Assembly: GCF_000235425.2 (NCBI RefSeq)
Contig: NZ_KI912267.1
Coordinates: 613,921-677,920, forward strand
DNA: 64,000 nucleotides
Direction: 5' to 3'
Source: Pseudofrankia saprophytica
Lineage (GTDB): Bacteria; Actinomycetota; Actinomycetes; Frankiales; Frankiaceae
Part shown: piece by piece, positions 1 through 8,720 of the stretch
Layout: each line of letters opens with the position of its first letter
How positions within the stretch are numbered: the first letter of the stretch is position 1
Notes under the pieces: generated by a model
Told to the model about the DNA's origin: nothing
Databases searched by the model: none
What the model saw: only the letters and a program-made list of their open reading frames with translations
Translations under genes and position numbers: made by a program

Positions 1-210
1 CGAGTCGAAGAGGAGGTTTTTAGGCTTCAGTTCCACCCCAGCAAGATCCCGGCGAGCATTTGGTGTTTTAATAACGTAAAAGCGGGTCTATTCTCGACAG
101 GGCCAGAAAATGGACAGCCTCTAGAGGTCGACACCTCCGGATATGTAGAACATGCGCTTTGTGAGCCAGTCGAGCGAGGGAACATCTCTGGCATTTCGTG
201 GAGGTTTTGA
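1..210 (+). CDS. C-terminal end of an unknown protein, 5' part outside window
   Basis: Frame 1 is open from the first base to a TGA at 208-210 and encodes 69 residues with a normal mixed composition (for example FHPSKIPASIWCFNNV and SGYVEHALCEPVERG). No start codon is needed because the gene enters from outside the window. The DNA is clearly AT-richer than the bulk of the window and codon third positions are not GC-biased, which suggests recent acquisition. No family is recognised. The opposite strand is also open here but its translation looks like a shadow. Confidence 0.5.
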   Translation, partial: RVEEEVFRLQFHPSKIPASIWCFNNVKAGLFSTGPENGQPLEVDTSGYVEHALCEPVERGNISGISWRF

Positions 211-298
211 TATAATCTGAAAATTAAAGAGGATCTCAAAATGGGTGACGTAAACTAATAAGTTGAAGATCGGAGAGGCTAGCTAAGCCTCCCCCACA

Positions 299-329
299 GC
301 TCGACGGTAGCCTTCGGAAACGGTCGAGC
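299..329 (+). terminator. Possible terminator hairpin between converging genes
   Basis: A 7-bp stem (GCTCGAC at 299-305 with GTCGAGC at 323-329) encloses a 17-nt loop, and a run of five T follows at about 351-355. A second small hairpin (GAGGCT/AGCCTC, 275-291) lies just upstream. The site sits between the end of the gene at 1-210 and the stop of the convergent gene at 342, where a terminator is expected. The rest of 211-341 holds only a five-codon ATG reading frame at 241 preceded by AGAGGA, whose meaning is unclear. Confidence 0.35.
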
Positions 330-341
330 GGTTGGGGTGTC

Positions 342-1472
342 TTATTGCAATTTTTCGGATTTCTCTAGCTCCCACGCCAGAACCACCCCTGACCGTGGCA
401 ACACCCACCCGTCGAACTCGGCCCGGATCGCCTGCTCCGGCACCGACTCCGGCGCCTCGCTGATGCGGGCGTGGTTGCTACTGGCGAAGAAGTCGAGGAG
501 CCGCACGTCCCGAACATCCGCGTCGCGGTAGTCCAGCTGGACCGTTAGCCCTCTGGTGGGCTTTTCCACATCAATTTTGATCAGTCTTCCGTCCTGGCGT
601 ACCAACGTCCGGTAGGTGTAAGAGATCACCACCGGCTCACCCGCCTCAACGGCGGCCTTGCCGACGGAGACGCTGTAGGTCTGGCTCCCGTCGCGGGAGC
701 TACGGCGGATGCGCCGCTCCTGGCCATCCACCGTGAACTGGACCAGCTCGAAGGCTTCCGGGGAGCCGCCGTCGAGATCGTCCACGGCCCGGAACCACCA
801 GGCCGAGGTTGGCCCGGCCTCCTGGCTCAGGTCCCGGTACTCCTGACGGTCGGAGACGCAGACGAAGCGGCGCATGGAGCTGGCCGGGATAGTCGTGTAC
901 TCCCACCGGGCAGTCAGGGCGAACATCGGAGTGCGGGTAGCGGCAGAGGCACTCCCTCCGGGAGTGCCTCTAACCATGGTTAGAGGCGACAGCGTGAGCT
1001 CCACCCGGGCGTCGTGCCACCGCTCCGTGGCGGCGATGGCCTGGTCCCGGATGTCGTCGTACAGCTCGCGGGCGAAGGTGGCGTCGCCGAGACGCAGCGC
1101 CAGGCTGTTGCGCAAAATCTCGTCCAGCATCTCGGGCGTGGCCACCCGCGCCAGGTCTGCTTGATCGAAGGCGAACCCGCGGATGACGGCATCCCGCAGA
1201 GCGGGCGCTTCCTCCGTGATGACCTGCCGTAGTTGCTCTGTCTGGAGGCGGCCCGCCTGCTTCCGCTGAAAGTAGTCCAGGCCGATCCCGAGCAGGCCGA
1301 AGGAAAACAGGATGCCGCCGATCTCGCTCACGGGGAAGAATGAGAGCCAGGCGAGCTTCGGAAAAAGATGCAAGTTCTTGGCGAGCACCAGCAACCCGAC
1401 CCCGAGCACGGCAACCACGAGGCCGATGAAGGCGGTTTGGAGCTTGTCATAGTCTTCGTGCAAGTTTGCCAT
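342..1472 (-). CDS. Membrane-anchored protein of unknown function, 376 aa
   Basis: The protein starts at an ATG (1472) and has two hydrophobic helices near the N-terminus, roughly residues 14-35 and 40-68. The remaining 300 residues look soluble: a helical, Q/E/R-rich stretch after the membrane hairpin, then a beta-rich region. This topology suits a membrane-anchored sensor or assembly protein with a cytoplasmic body, but no named family is recognised. It is transcribed away from the small XRE regulator gene at 1730. The 257-bp divergent region between them carries strong hairpins and a dyad-rich site, so the regulator could control this gene (inference). Confidence 0.7.
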   Translation of the reverse strand: MANLHEDYDKLQTAFIGLVVAVLGVGLLVLAKNLHLFPKLAWLSFFPVSEIGGILFSFGLLGIGLDYFQRKQAGRLQTEQLRQVITEEAPALRDAVIRGFAFDQADLARVATPEMLDEILRNSLALRLGDATFARELYDDIRDQAIAATERWHDARVELTLSPLTMVRGTPGGSASAATRTPMFALTARWEYTTIPASSMRRFVCVSDRQEYRDLSQEAGPTSAWWFRAVDDLDGGSPEAFELVQFTVDGQERRIRRSSRDGSQTYSVSVGKAAVEAGEPVVISYTYRTLVRQDGRLIKIDVEKPTRGLTVQLDYRDADVRDVRLLDFFASSNHARISEAPESVPEQAIRAEFDGWVLPRSGVVLAWELEKSEKLQ

Positions 1473-1534
1473 GGTGTTTCGCGATTATTGTAACACTTTG
1501 TGATCACTGGCGGCGAGTACCTCGGGCGCAGCAC

Positions 1535-1598
1535 AAAGCTCCGGAGCCTCGGCCATATGCCGATAACCTCCGGAGCTTTGCGGGGGCGCTTGCCCCCG
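1535..1598. repeat. Two adjacent strong hairpins in a divergent intergenic region
   Basis: A perfect 12-bp inverted repeat (AAAGCTCCGGAG at 1535-1546, CTCCGGAGCTTT at 1568-1579) contains an inner five-pair stem (TCGGC/GCCGA). A second 7-bp stem with a GCTT loop (CGGGGGC/GCCCCCG) follows at 1581-1598. No T-run follows either one, and no gene ends here, because both neighbours start on either side (1472 minus, 1730 plus). They may be operators, a structured leader or insulators. The remainder of 1473-1729 contains the dyad site listed next. Confidence 0.5.
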
Positions 1599-1676
1599 GT
1601 GCATCAGCTACCCTCGCCGCCGGTCATGTTCCCACCTCCTTTCTTCTCGCGGGATTTGTCTGACAGGCCCGATGCT

Positions 1677-1702
1677 ACTCATAAGTCTGTAGACCTACAA
1701 GT
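1677..1702. promoter_or_regulatory. Dyad-rich site resembling a controller-protein (C-box) operator
   Basis: Overlapping dyads sit about 30 bp before the XRE gene: ACT-N4-AGT at 1677-1686, GTCT-GT-AGAC at 1685-1694 and TGTAG-AC-CTACA at 1688-1699. The layout (AGTC, a TGTA spacer, then GAC) recalls C-boxes bound by small restriction-modification controller proteins. The downstream gene encodes an XRE protein of the right size. The match is partial and the spacing is not canonical, so self-regulation of 1730-1945 from this site is inference. Confidence 0.3.
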
Positions 1703-1729
1703 AGCAGGCCGGGCACCGTCAGGTCTGTC

Positions 1730-1945
1730 ATGGAGGGCGACCTGCAGCGCATCGTGGGGCGCAATCTGCGCCGCTACCGCGAGGGACGCGGCCTCAGCCA
1801 GGAAGCCTTCGCCGATGTCGTCGGCGTCCACCGCACTTACATGGGCGGCCTTGAGCGCGGCGAGCGCAACCTGACGCTGCGGTCCCTGGAACGGCTGGCG
1901 GCCGCCCTCCACGTTGATCCGTTGGACCTGCTCAAGGAGTCATAG
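1730..1945 (+). CDS. Small XRE-family helix-turn-helix regulator, controller-like
   Basis: A 71-residue single-domain HTH_3/XRE protein. Residues 8-65 form the five-helix Cro/C1 fold. The recognition region reads LSQEAFADVVGVHRTYMGGLERG (about residues 22-44), followed by NLTLRSLERLAAALHVDPL, the usual last helices. Size and composition match controller proteins of restriction-modification systems, and the RTYMGGLERGERN stretch is close to that group. No ligand-binding or dimerisation extension is present. A dyad-rich candidate operator lies directly upstream. The closest possible target is the divergent membrane-protein gene. No adjacent modification methylase was found, so a true R-M controller role is unproven. 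Confidence 0.9.
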   Translation: MEGDLQRIVGRNLRRYREGRGLSQEAFADVVGVHRTYMGGLERGERNLTLRSLERLAAALHVDPLDLLKES

Positions 1946-2297
1946 CGGCCGTAGGGCCAGCCTCTCCCGGCTCACAGATGGGAAAGGCCGGATCTTCCAC
2001 CGGCTCACAGCCACCGATCTTGGTGAAAATCGTCCAGGCGATCAGCTCGCAGGTGCCCTGCCCAATCCGTCGCGTAATCCGCTGGGATCGGTCCTCGACT
2101 TCGAGCGGGAGAACGGCGTCCGGCTTCTCGGCCGCCAGATGCGCCCAGGCATGGGCCTCGCTCCAGTCGGTGAAGGTGGCAAGCTGCTCCCCGTAGCCGT
2201 TCAGGACGGCGTAGGGCCGGATGCGTCGGACTGGTTCCGGCCGGACGCTCGCCGCTGTTCCCTCCCGGCCAGCTTCGCCAGCTGCGTCTCGATCCAC
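1932..2297 (-). CDS. Small conserved hypothetical protein, 121 aa
   Basis: The first recognisable conserved stretch is RPYAVLNGYGEQLATFTDWS followed by EAHAWAHLAAEKPDAVLP and EDRSQRITRRIGQGTCELI. Together these look like a small cytoplasmic alpha/beta domain typical of actinobacterial accessory regions. The start used is a GTG at 2297. It overlaps the upstream gene by about 97 bp, and the true start may lie closer to residue 25, since the first residues are low-complexity. The 3' end overlaps the convergent XRE gene by 14 bp. No function is known. Confidence 0.55.
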   Translation of the reverse strand: MDRDAAGEAGREGTAASVRPEPVRRIRPYAVLNGYGEQLATFTDWSEAHAWAHLAAEKPDAVLPLEVEDRSQRITRRIGQGTCELIAWTIFTKIGGCEPVEDPAFPICEPGEAGPTAAMTP

Positions 2298-2455
2298 CGG
2301 GCCTCCTCGGTGACGGTTTCAGTCCGCTCCAGCAGCGCGGCGTATTCCAGTGGTTCCGCTGGCAGCCGGTCCTGGTGCCGGACCAGATTGACTTCCAACT
2401 CCTCCATCTGCGCCACCACGACCCGGCACTCCATCTGGAGGAGGCGTAAGGGCAA
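2201..2455 (-). CDS. Small coiled-coil hypothetical protein, about 84 aa
   Basis: The C-terminal 80 residues are charged and helix-forming: QMECRVVVAQMEELEVNLVR, then a segment with EYAALLERTETVTEEARWIE, which predicts a helical hairpin or coiled coil. A TTG at 2455 preceded by GGAGC is used as start; an ATG at 2434 is an alternative. The open frame continues further upstream, but that part is Pro/Gly/Arg-rich and looks non-coding. It overlaps the following gene on the same strand, which suggests coupled translation. No family is recognised. Confidence 0.4.
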   Translation of the reverse strand: MPLRLLQMECRVVVAQMEELEVNLVRHQDRLPAEPLEYAALLERTETVTEEARWIETQLAKLAGREQRRASGRNQSDASGPTPS

Positions 2456-2759
2456 GTTGTCGTGCTCCGGTGGCTCTCCCGGACAGGCCCCGCTGATCCA
2501 GCCACCCACTGCCTGCCTCCTGCCATTCGCCTTCGCCCCGTGTGGCGGGCACCCGGGGCCGGGCGGATATGCCAGGCGACGGTTTCTCGCACCCGGCCCC
2601 GGGGCCTGGCCGGACACTCGCGCACCCACCCGGCCCGGCCAAGACGTTCCGGGAATGTGGATCATGCGCCGGACGTATGGGGGAATCGCCACCACGTACC
2701 GTGATGGTTAGACTGCGGAACCGGCCGGATGATCTGGTCTCGCGCGAAATGGGGGCGCC

Positions 2760-4154
2760 ATGGTGGACGAGGGCGAACCCTCCCGCCGGTACTGCCGCTG
2801 CGGCACGCGCTTGGCCCGCGATAACTCCGGCTCCCAATGCGCCGCTTGCGCCCGCCAGGCCCGGGAGCTGGTGGCTGCGGCTCCGGAAGTTCCCGCCCAG
2901 TTCTGGGAGACGGACCAGCTGCGGGACGCCCTCGCGGCTTGGCACATGGGCCGGGTGATCACCGCTTACCGCACCCACCCCTTCCACAGCCCGCCCCTGT
3001 CCCAGGAGATCGTGGCGGGCTGGATGGGCCTGACCCAGGCCCAGCTGTCCCGCATCGAGTCCGGCGAACCCGTCACCGATCTGGTGCGGCTCATCCGCTG
3101 GGCGCGGGCCCTGCGCATCCCCGAAGCGTTGCTGTGGTTCAAGCTGCCGCCACAGCCAGGGGGCGTCACGCTCGCCGGTCCCGTAGACCAGTTGGAGCAG
3201 CTGCGCCGCCAGGCCGAGGGCCACCTCACCACCGGCGCACCGGCCGCGGCCACGCTCGATGACTGGGAGCAGCTCGTTGCCGGGCACGGGCGGGCGACGC
3301 GGTACCTGCCCGCCGCCGTGCAGCTGGACGACTTGGCCGCCGACTTCGCCGAAGTGCAACACGCCTTGTCAACCCGCCAGCCGTCCAGCACGACGAGGCA
3401 ACTCACCCGCATCACGGCGCAGTTGGCCGGGCTCATCAGCTTGTCGCTCATCAAGATGGGACAGCGCGGCCCCGCCCGGGCCTGGGGCCGGACGGCACGG
3501 TTGGCCGCCGGGGAAGCCGGAGATCCGGCGGTGGCGTCGTGGGTTCGGGCCCAGGACGCTTACACCTATTACTACGGCGGCTCCGTGCCTGAGGCCATCG
3601 CGGCGGCGAAGGAAGCCCAGGCCCTTGCGGGCCAAACGCCCTGCGTGGGGGCTGTATTGGCCGCCGCGCTCCAGGCCCGCGCCCATGCAGTCCTCGGGCA
3701 GCAAGCCGAAACCGACGCGGCCCTGCGCCGGGCCGAAGCCATCCTGAGCAGCCTGGCTACAGAAGACGTGACGGAGTCCGCCTTCGGCTACAACGAAGCC
3801 CAACTCCGCTTCCACGAGGGCAACGCCCTGACCCATCTCCACGACCGAAGCCGGGTCTGGGAGGCCACCGATCGGGCCTTGACCCTGTACCCGGCCAGCG
3901 ACTACATGGACCGCACCCTCATCCAGTTGGACCGGGCCGATTGCCTCATCCATGACGGCGAGGTCGCCGAAGGGGCCGCCCGCGTCGCGCGGACCCTTCT
4001 GGAACTGCCACCGGGGCGGCGGGACGGGCTCATCCTCCAGCGGGCTCGGGGCCTGGCCCAGGCCACCGCCCGCCATCACCGGACGCTGCCTGCTGTCCGG
4101 CAGTTGTACGAAGTGCTCGAACTGCCTGCCGGATCTGTCGGAGGCGGGGCCTAA
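2760..4154 (+). CDS. XRE-family regulator with Cys-rich head and TPR-like sensor domain
   Basis: 464 residues starting at an ATG behind a GGGGGC ribosome site. The N-terminus has a CxC...CxxC cluster (residues about 12-30; YCRCGTRLA and CAACARQ) that may bind zinc. An HTH follows at about residues 80-125 (SQEIVAGWMGLTQAQLSRIE). The C-terminal 300 residues are Ala/Leu/Arg-rich helical repeats, as in the TPR sensor half of many actinobacterial XRE regulators. That architecture usually senses a peptide or partner protein (family knowledge). A GNAT gene starts 11 bp after its stop, so the two form an operon. Confidence 0.8.
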   Translation: MVDEGEPSRRYCRCGTRLARDNSGSQCAACARQARELVAAAPEVPAQFWETDQLRDALAAWHMGRVITAYRTHPFHSPPLSQEIVAGWMGLTQAQLSRIESGEPVTDLVRLIRWARALRIPEALLWFKLPPQPGGVTLAGPVDQLEQLRRQAEGHLTTGAPAAATLDDWEQLVAGHGRATRYLPAAVQLDDLAADFAEVQHALSTRQPSSTTRQLTRITAQLAGLISLSLIKMGQRGPARAWGRTARLAAGEAGDPAVASWVRAQDAYTYYYGGSVPEAIAAAKEAQALAGQTPCVGAVLAAALQARAHAVLGQQAETDAALRRAEAILSSLATEDVTESAFGYNEAQLRFHEGNALTHLHDRSRVWEATDRALTLYPASDYMDRTLIQLDRADCLIHDGEVAEGAARVARTLLELPPGRRDGLILQRARGLAQATARHHRTLPAVRQLYEVLELPAGSVGGGA

Positions 4155-4164
4155 ACTCTCGCGG

Positions 4165-4647
4165 GTGACGATTTCGGTACAGCCTGCCAGCCAGGACGAC
4201 GCCGAAGACCTGGCCGCCCTCATGGCCGAGCTGGACTCCTTCTACGGCGCGCCGCCCACCGAGCAGCCTGCCGAGCGTCTCGCCCAGATCCGGCGGCTTC
4301 TCTTCGGCCCGGTCCCTGTGGCCTACGTCTTGCTGGCCCGGGACAAGGGCCGACTGGTCGGCATGGCTTCGTACTCCTACTTGTGGCCTGCTGCCGGAGT
4401 CACTCACTCGCTGTTTCTCAAGGAGCTGTACGTGTCCGCGGACGCCCGGAGGCACGGTGTGGGGCGGCTGCTCATGGAGCGGCTTCAGGCCATGGCCACC
4501 GAGCAGGGGTGCAGCCGGTTCGAGTGGACGACCGATCTGGAAAACACGGCAGCGCAGGCATTCTATGACGCCTTGGGTACTCGGGTGCATGAGGGCAAGG
4601 TGTTTTACCGGGTTGAGGGCGGCACGGCCACATCCATTAACACTTGA
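4165..4647 (+). CDS. GNAT family N-acetyltransferase
   Basis: A 160-residue single-domain acetyltransferase. The acetyl-CoA-binding motif A is LKELYVSADARRHGVGRLLM, with the RxxGxG/A loop RRHGVG, at about residues 92-111. Motif B follows (FEWTTDLENTAAQAFYDALG), where the conserved N and the YxxxG pattern are present. The GTG at 4165 gives a start matching the family N-terminus (IRPAxxxDaxxL-like, here ISVQPASQDDAEDLAALM). The frame remains open upstream but that part is a shadow of the XRE gene. The substrate is unknown; co-transcription with the XRE-TPR gene suggests a conditional role such as detoxification or protein acetylation. Confidence 0.85.
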   Translation: MTISVQPASQDDAEDLAALMAELDSFYGAPPTEQPAERLAQIRRLLFGPVPVAYVLLARDKGRLVGMASYSYLWPAAGVTHSLFLKELYVSADARRHGVGRLLMERLQAMATEQGCSRFEWTTDLENTAAQAFYDALGTRVHEGKVFYRVEGGTATSINT

Positions 4648-4654
4648 CCTTAGC

Positions 4655-7600
4655 CTAGTCCGAGTCAGCCCAAAATCGCGCTTGCCTGTCCTCTTGCTGA
4701 GCCTGTCGTTCGTAGTCTTCCGAAATATTTTGTAGGATACGAGCCGTCCGAGGCCAGTTAATCTTCGCCAAAGACGCCCATTCGCGGTAGCGGCTCGCGA
4801 GGACTCGCTCCTGTTCACCTCCGTCGTAAACCCCACGTGTAGTGACGCCTCTGTCATTCATCACCCCGATATGCAGTCCGTTCTGCATGGATGGGCTACC
4901 GATTACCTCCAGAAGTTCCCGGACAGGTTCGGCAGGCCAGATACCATCAGCGCCAGCTGGACTCGCCGCAAGGACTTCGCCTATCTGTTCGTCGCCCACG
5001 TCAGCCCGATCAGCCTCTGCAAGCGCGAGCCGAGCCTCGCGCACCCAGCGGTTGAGGTGTTCCGCATCAACCGTATCGTCATCACGGCGCCCCGGGAGAT
5101 TACGCCAGTTCTTAATGATCCACCATGCATGACGAGCAATCGCCTCATCGTGCTCGCTAAGCTGGCGTCGCACCTCATTTCTTCCACGGTAGATTCTAGA
5201 AATAAGGTCGACGAAAAAACTCGGGTCGCCGTCAAGCGCCTTAAACAAAGCTCGTGGTTCCCGTTGATCTTCAAGAAATCGAAAGAGCGCGAACTCGTAT
5301 CGCATTCGCAATTGAAATTCGACATTCTCTCTTTCCAAGTAGTCAAGAAGACGTCCAACTTCGTATGCAAGCGACGACGGCTGAGTACCCGCTGGATCGG
5401 TAACTATCGCCTTGTCGAGTACTGCGGCCACAAGCGCTGGCGAACAGAACGATTCCCCCTCTCCCCCTAGAACTCCGGGACTTGCTATCAACTGTACAGC
5501 GGCCCAAGCTCGCCCGTGGCTAAGAAGTTCTCGTGCCGCACGGTCAATGTCGACGGCCGAAATAAATCTCGCCGACGTATTTTTCCAGTACGTATTTATG
5601 AGCTCTGGATCGATGTCGTTCAGCGCGTCCCAATATTCAGGACGAGCGGGCACACTTAGAGCAATTGCCTCTCGCCGAGCAGGATGGGCGGCCTCCGGAC
5701 GCCGAAGCGTCTCATGAAGCCATCGGATACCGTGGTCCGATAGCTTACGTTCGGCCCAAGCCGCCGCAGTGTTCCTGATTCTTAGATTCTCGGAATCGAG
5801 CCAAGAAAGAAGTGCCGGCGTGAGATTTTCAGAAACTACAGCTCCGACAACCCATCCTAGTTGGCCTGATGCAATGCTCTTCTCCGCCAACCGTTGCAGA
5901 CCATCAATCGACCCTTCGGCGAGTATCTCGGTCACAGCTTGCGTCCGCAATCTGAGGACTTCTGCGGCATATTCTTCGTGATTCATAAGATCAATCTCAG
6001 GCAAATCCGGATGCCACTCGAAAAGATAAGCATACCGCTGCGCATTCGTCGTGGGCTTAAGTCGTTCGGCGACTATTTCCAAACGGGCAAGACTGTCGCC
6101 ATCCATCGCCCACGCCGCAGTCCGGAACGCGCGATTCCGGCTGACCTCCTTGTAGATTGGTTCCCACAATAGAAGGCGCTGATCCGAGTCCAGTTCCGCA
6201 ATCTCGCTGAAGAGGTCGAGCCCATCGATCAGTCGCTTTCGCTCTGCTGGAGGAAGTGGTCCTAGACGAACCCCCAGGTCGGCCCACCGTTGCGGATCAG
6301 TGTCAGCTGAGTCGATGGCGATCCGCACGAGTCTTCCGATGTAGTCAATCCACTCCGGGATGAGGACCGCAGCTTCGTCGGGTTTCCAGTCATGGAACCG
6401 TGGATCATGCGGTGGATGCGAGATGGCGTGACTGCTCGGCCACACGCCGAGAATCACCTTCCAACCCACATCAGGTAGCCGGCGCCGCAGATAATCGATT
6501 ATGCCTATCTTCGTTTCGACGGGGGCGGCCGTGTTGTGAACCCAGCCGGCAAGTACTTCTTGCAGGCTTGTGAGGGGCCTGTTCGACAGGCGTCCACCGG
6601 GATCGACAGTGTGGAGGCGCGCGAGCATGTACGACGCCTCGGCGACAAGATCTTTGGACCAACATAGAGTTTCAAGTGCCCACAATAGTCCAGTATGCGA
6701 CGAAGATCCGTAGGCGCCAGACCCTTGATCATTGTCCTGAAACATAAGGGTGAGAATCGGTTCAGGGCGAGAAAGGTCCTCGTCGACAGCTTCCAAGAAG
6801 CAGTTTGGAGCAGCCTCCGCAAGCAATGGCAGTACGTCTGCCAGCGACCGCCATACATGCGCCGTGGTATCGGTGTTGGCACGCCTGAGAACTTTTTGTA
6901 CCAAGCGTCGCGCTTGGTCGGATCCGCTCACTCCGTCGCCGAGTAGTTCATTTCCCAGAGAGCTAAGCAGGGCGGCACCTTGCGCTAGTCCCTTTCGGAG
7001 AACGGCTGAAGTAGATCCGTCTATCCCCTCGGAGCCCCCTGAGATTAGTTCGGCGTGATCAAATGTCGGGTCGGCAGACAGGAGGACTGCTCCAGCAATC
7101 CGGTGCCAGCGGTCAAGGTCCGCCAACCTCAGACTGTCGTGGAGGACCAGGAAAGCCTCTTCCGCCGAGGTGAGATGCCACTTACCACCTGAACGAACGA
7201 ACGGCGGATCATCTGTCTTGAGTCCTTGCAGCAGTACTGCCTCCACGTCGTCCCACGGAACATCCGCGAGAAGGCTAATTATCTTCTTATCTTCAGGAAT
7301 GTCGCTCCACGCGCCTGCTAGCACGAGCGGCGCTATGATCGCGGCGGCCGGGGAGCGTGCCCACGAGGGGCGCAATACTCTCGGGTCACGGGCCAGGGTG
7401 CGCATCAGTGCCGGGAGGCTGCGGCGGGCCAAAGCAGCCAGTCGATCGGCGCGGTCGTCAGGTATCCCCGACGCCTTCAGCGAGTTGGCGGCGCCTCTTC
7501 GTTCGGGTGGAGGAAGGATGATCGCTGAGGCTCGTACGATTTCATCCGGACCGGCAGGCAGGATGATGTGGTGGCTGCGAGCGGAAAAAATTTCAGGATC

Positions 7601-8635
7601 GTTGAACAGAGGAACGAGCAGTATTCGACCGGGTTGCGAGCTAACACGATTCCAGACGTCGGCCGAGGATATGACGAGTGCTTGATCGACGAGCCCGGAA
7701 GTCCCATGCGTTGGTCCGATGACCGAATACAGGAAGGCGACGGCCTCATCCCGCGACCCCGCTTGTACTGTAGTGACGGTCGCATCCCCATTGAGAAGAT
7801 CACTTAGCTGCTGACACTGCTTATCCCGACCGCTGCGAAACAACTCGGCGCGAAGCGCGGGATCTGTACGAACCTGAAAGCGATTCCACCACCGTTCGAG
7901 GGTCTCCCCATCTCGCGGGCTTCGACCAAGTTGCTCGGAGGTCCAGTAGTGAGCGGTTGGCGAGGCTTGAAGCCACCCTTCCAGATCGTCAGCGTCAAGA
8001 ACACGGACGTCACGGAAAAACTGGTCAGCACGCCGCTGAGCTGCCCATTCGTCCGCACCGGGCCACCGCCTGGGTGTCGCGAAAATAAAGATCGATTTTG
8101 ACGGGACGGCGCCTGCCGGGTCTTCTCGTCGCTTCTTGTAATCGGCATCTGCTTTTGCTCGGGAATCTCTGCCTACACCAAACTCGAAGTACAGCGATCC
8201 CTTAGGTAGATAAGAGGTTCCTTCCGACTCGGCGTGACCGTCCCAGCCGCCGGCCGAGACACCATCGCCGGCACGAACTGAAACCCCGGTTAGACCGGTT
8301 GTAGAGACGAACAGTCGTCGCATCACCTCCGGGAACGTGTCCTGCGCCTCCCGGGTAGCCGCCCACTGGTGGAGTTGGCTCGCGCCGACCAGCTCGGGCC
8401 CCAGCGTCCGTCGATCTGGGGCCACCGACAACACGGAGGCCCCTCGCTGGTCCTGAAGACGTTGCACATCTCGAGCATCGAAGCGGTGGAACCGCGCGCC
8501 AGGCACCTTGGCGGTCGGGAGAAGCCCCTGTTTCACCCAGTTACGGATCGTGTTCTCGTGGACACCAAGGCGGCGGGCGGTCTCCCGCACGCTCAGCAGC
8601 TCTGGGGCCCCAGTCTGGTCTCCACTCATACACAC
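4655..8635 (-). CDS. Giant protein: excisionase-like HTH, restriction-endonuclease-like segment, long helical body
   Basis: 1326 residues. Residues 13-62 are a MerR/excisionase-type winged helix (LSVRETARRLGVHENTIRNW, then KVPGARFHRF). A segment at about 100-230 resembles a PD-(D/E)XK nuclease core: GWDG (D132), a strand with E151 (LYFEFGVG), then K161 and a DYKKR helix, and a later strand SKSIFIFATPRRW. The canonical ExK spacing is not kept. From about residue 265 there is an NTPase-like start (TVTTVQAGSRDEAVAFLYSV) lacking a GKS/T P-loop, and then about 900 residues of helical repeats. It starts at GTG 8635, with GAGAG upstream and an in-frame ATG at 8629. The gene is visibly lower in GC than its neighbours. 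A defence role is inferred. Confidence 0.6.
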   Translation of the reverse strand: MCMSGDQTGAPELLSVRETARRLGVHENTIRNWVKQGLLPTAKVPGARFHRFDARDVQRLQDQRGASVLSVAPDRRTLGPELVGASQLHQWAATREAQDTFPEVMRRLFVSTTGLTGVSVRAGDGVSAGGWDGHAESEGTSYLPKGSLYFEFGVGRDSRAKADADYKKRREDPAGAVPSKSIFIFATPRRWPGADEWAAQRRADQFFRDVRVLDADDLEGWLQASPTAHYWTSEQLGRSPRDGETLERWWNRFQVRTDPALRAELFRSGRDKQCQQLSDLLNGDATVTTVQAGSRDEAVAFLYSVIGPTHGTSGLVDQALVISSADVWNRVSSQPGRILLVPLFNDPEIFSARSHHIILPAGPDEIVRASAIILPPPERRGAANSLKASGIPDDRADRLAALARRSLPALMRTLARDPRVLRPSWARSPAAAIIAPLVLAGAWSDIPEDKKIISLLADVPWDDVEAVLLQGLKTDDPPFVRSGGKWHLTSAEEAFLVLHDSLRLADLDRWHRIAGAVLLSADPTFDHAELISGGSEGIDGSTSAVLRKGLAQGAALLSSLGNELLGDGVSGSDQARRLVQKVLRRANTDTTAHVWRSLADVLPLLAEAAPNCFLEAVDEDLSRPEPILTLMFQDNDQGSGAYGSSSHTGLLWALETLCWSKDLVAEASYMLARLHTVDPGGRLSNRPLTSLQEVLAGWVHNTAAPVETKIGIIDYLRRRLPDVGWKVILGVWPSSHAISHPPHDPRFHDWKPDEAAVLIPEWIDYIGRLVRIAIDSADTDPQRWADLGVRLGPLPPAERKRLIDGLDLFSEIAELDSDQRLLLWEPIYKEVSRNRAFRTAAWAMDGDSLARLEIVAERLKPTTNAQRYAYLFEWHPDLPEIDLMNHEEYAAEVLRLRTQAVTEILAEGSIDGLQRLAEKSIASGQLGWVVGAVVSENLTPALLSWLDSENLRIRNTAAAWAERKLSDHGIRWLHETLRRPEAAHPARREAIALSVPARPEYWDALNDIDPELINTYWKNTSARFISAVDIDRAARELLSHGRAWAAVQLIASPGVLGGEGESFCSPALVAAVLDKAIVTDPAGTQPSSLAYEVGRLLDYLERENVEFQLRMRYEFALFRFLEDQREPRALFKALDGDPSFFVDLISRIYRGRNEVRRQLSEHDEAIARHAWWIIKNWRNLPGRRDDDTVDAEHLNRWVREARLALAEADRADVGDEQIGEVLAASPAGADGIWPAEPVRELLEVIGSPSMQNGLHIGVMNDRGVTTRGVYDGGEQERVLASRYREWASLAKINWPRTARILQNISEDYERQAQQEDRQARFWADSD

Positions 8636-8720
8636 ATGCTACTCTCGTTGTGGACTTTGTGCACTGAGCCGACCGGGCTCGGCGTGCAACCCAGGCGTCC
8701 CGATCAACGAGTCAAGGTAG

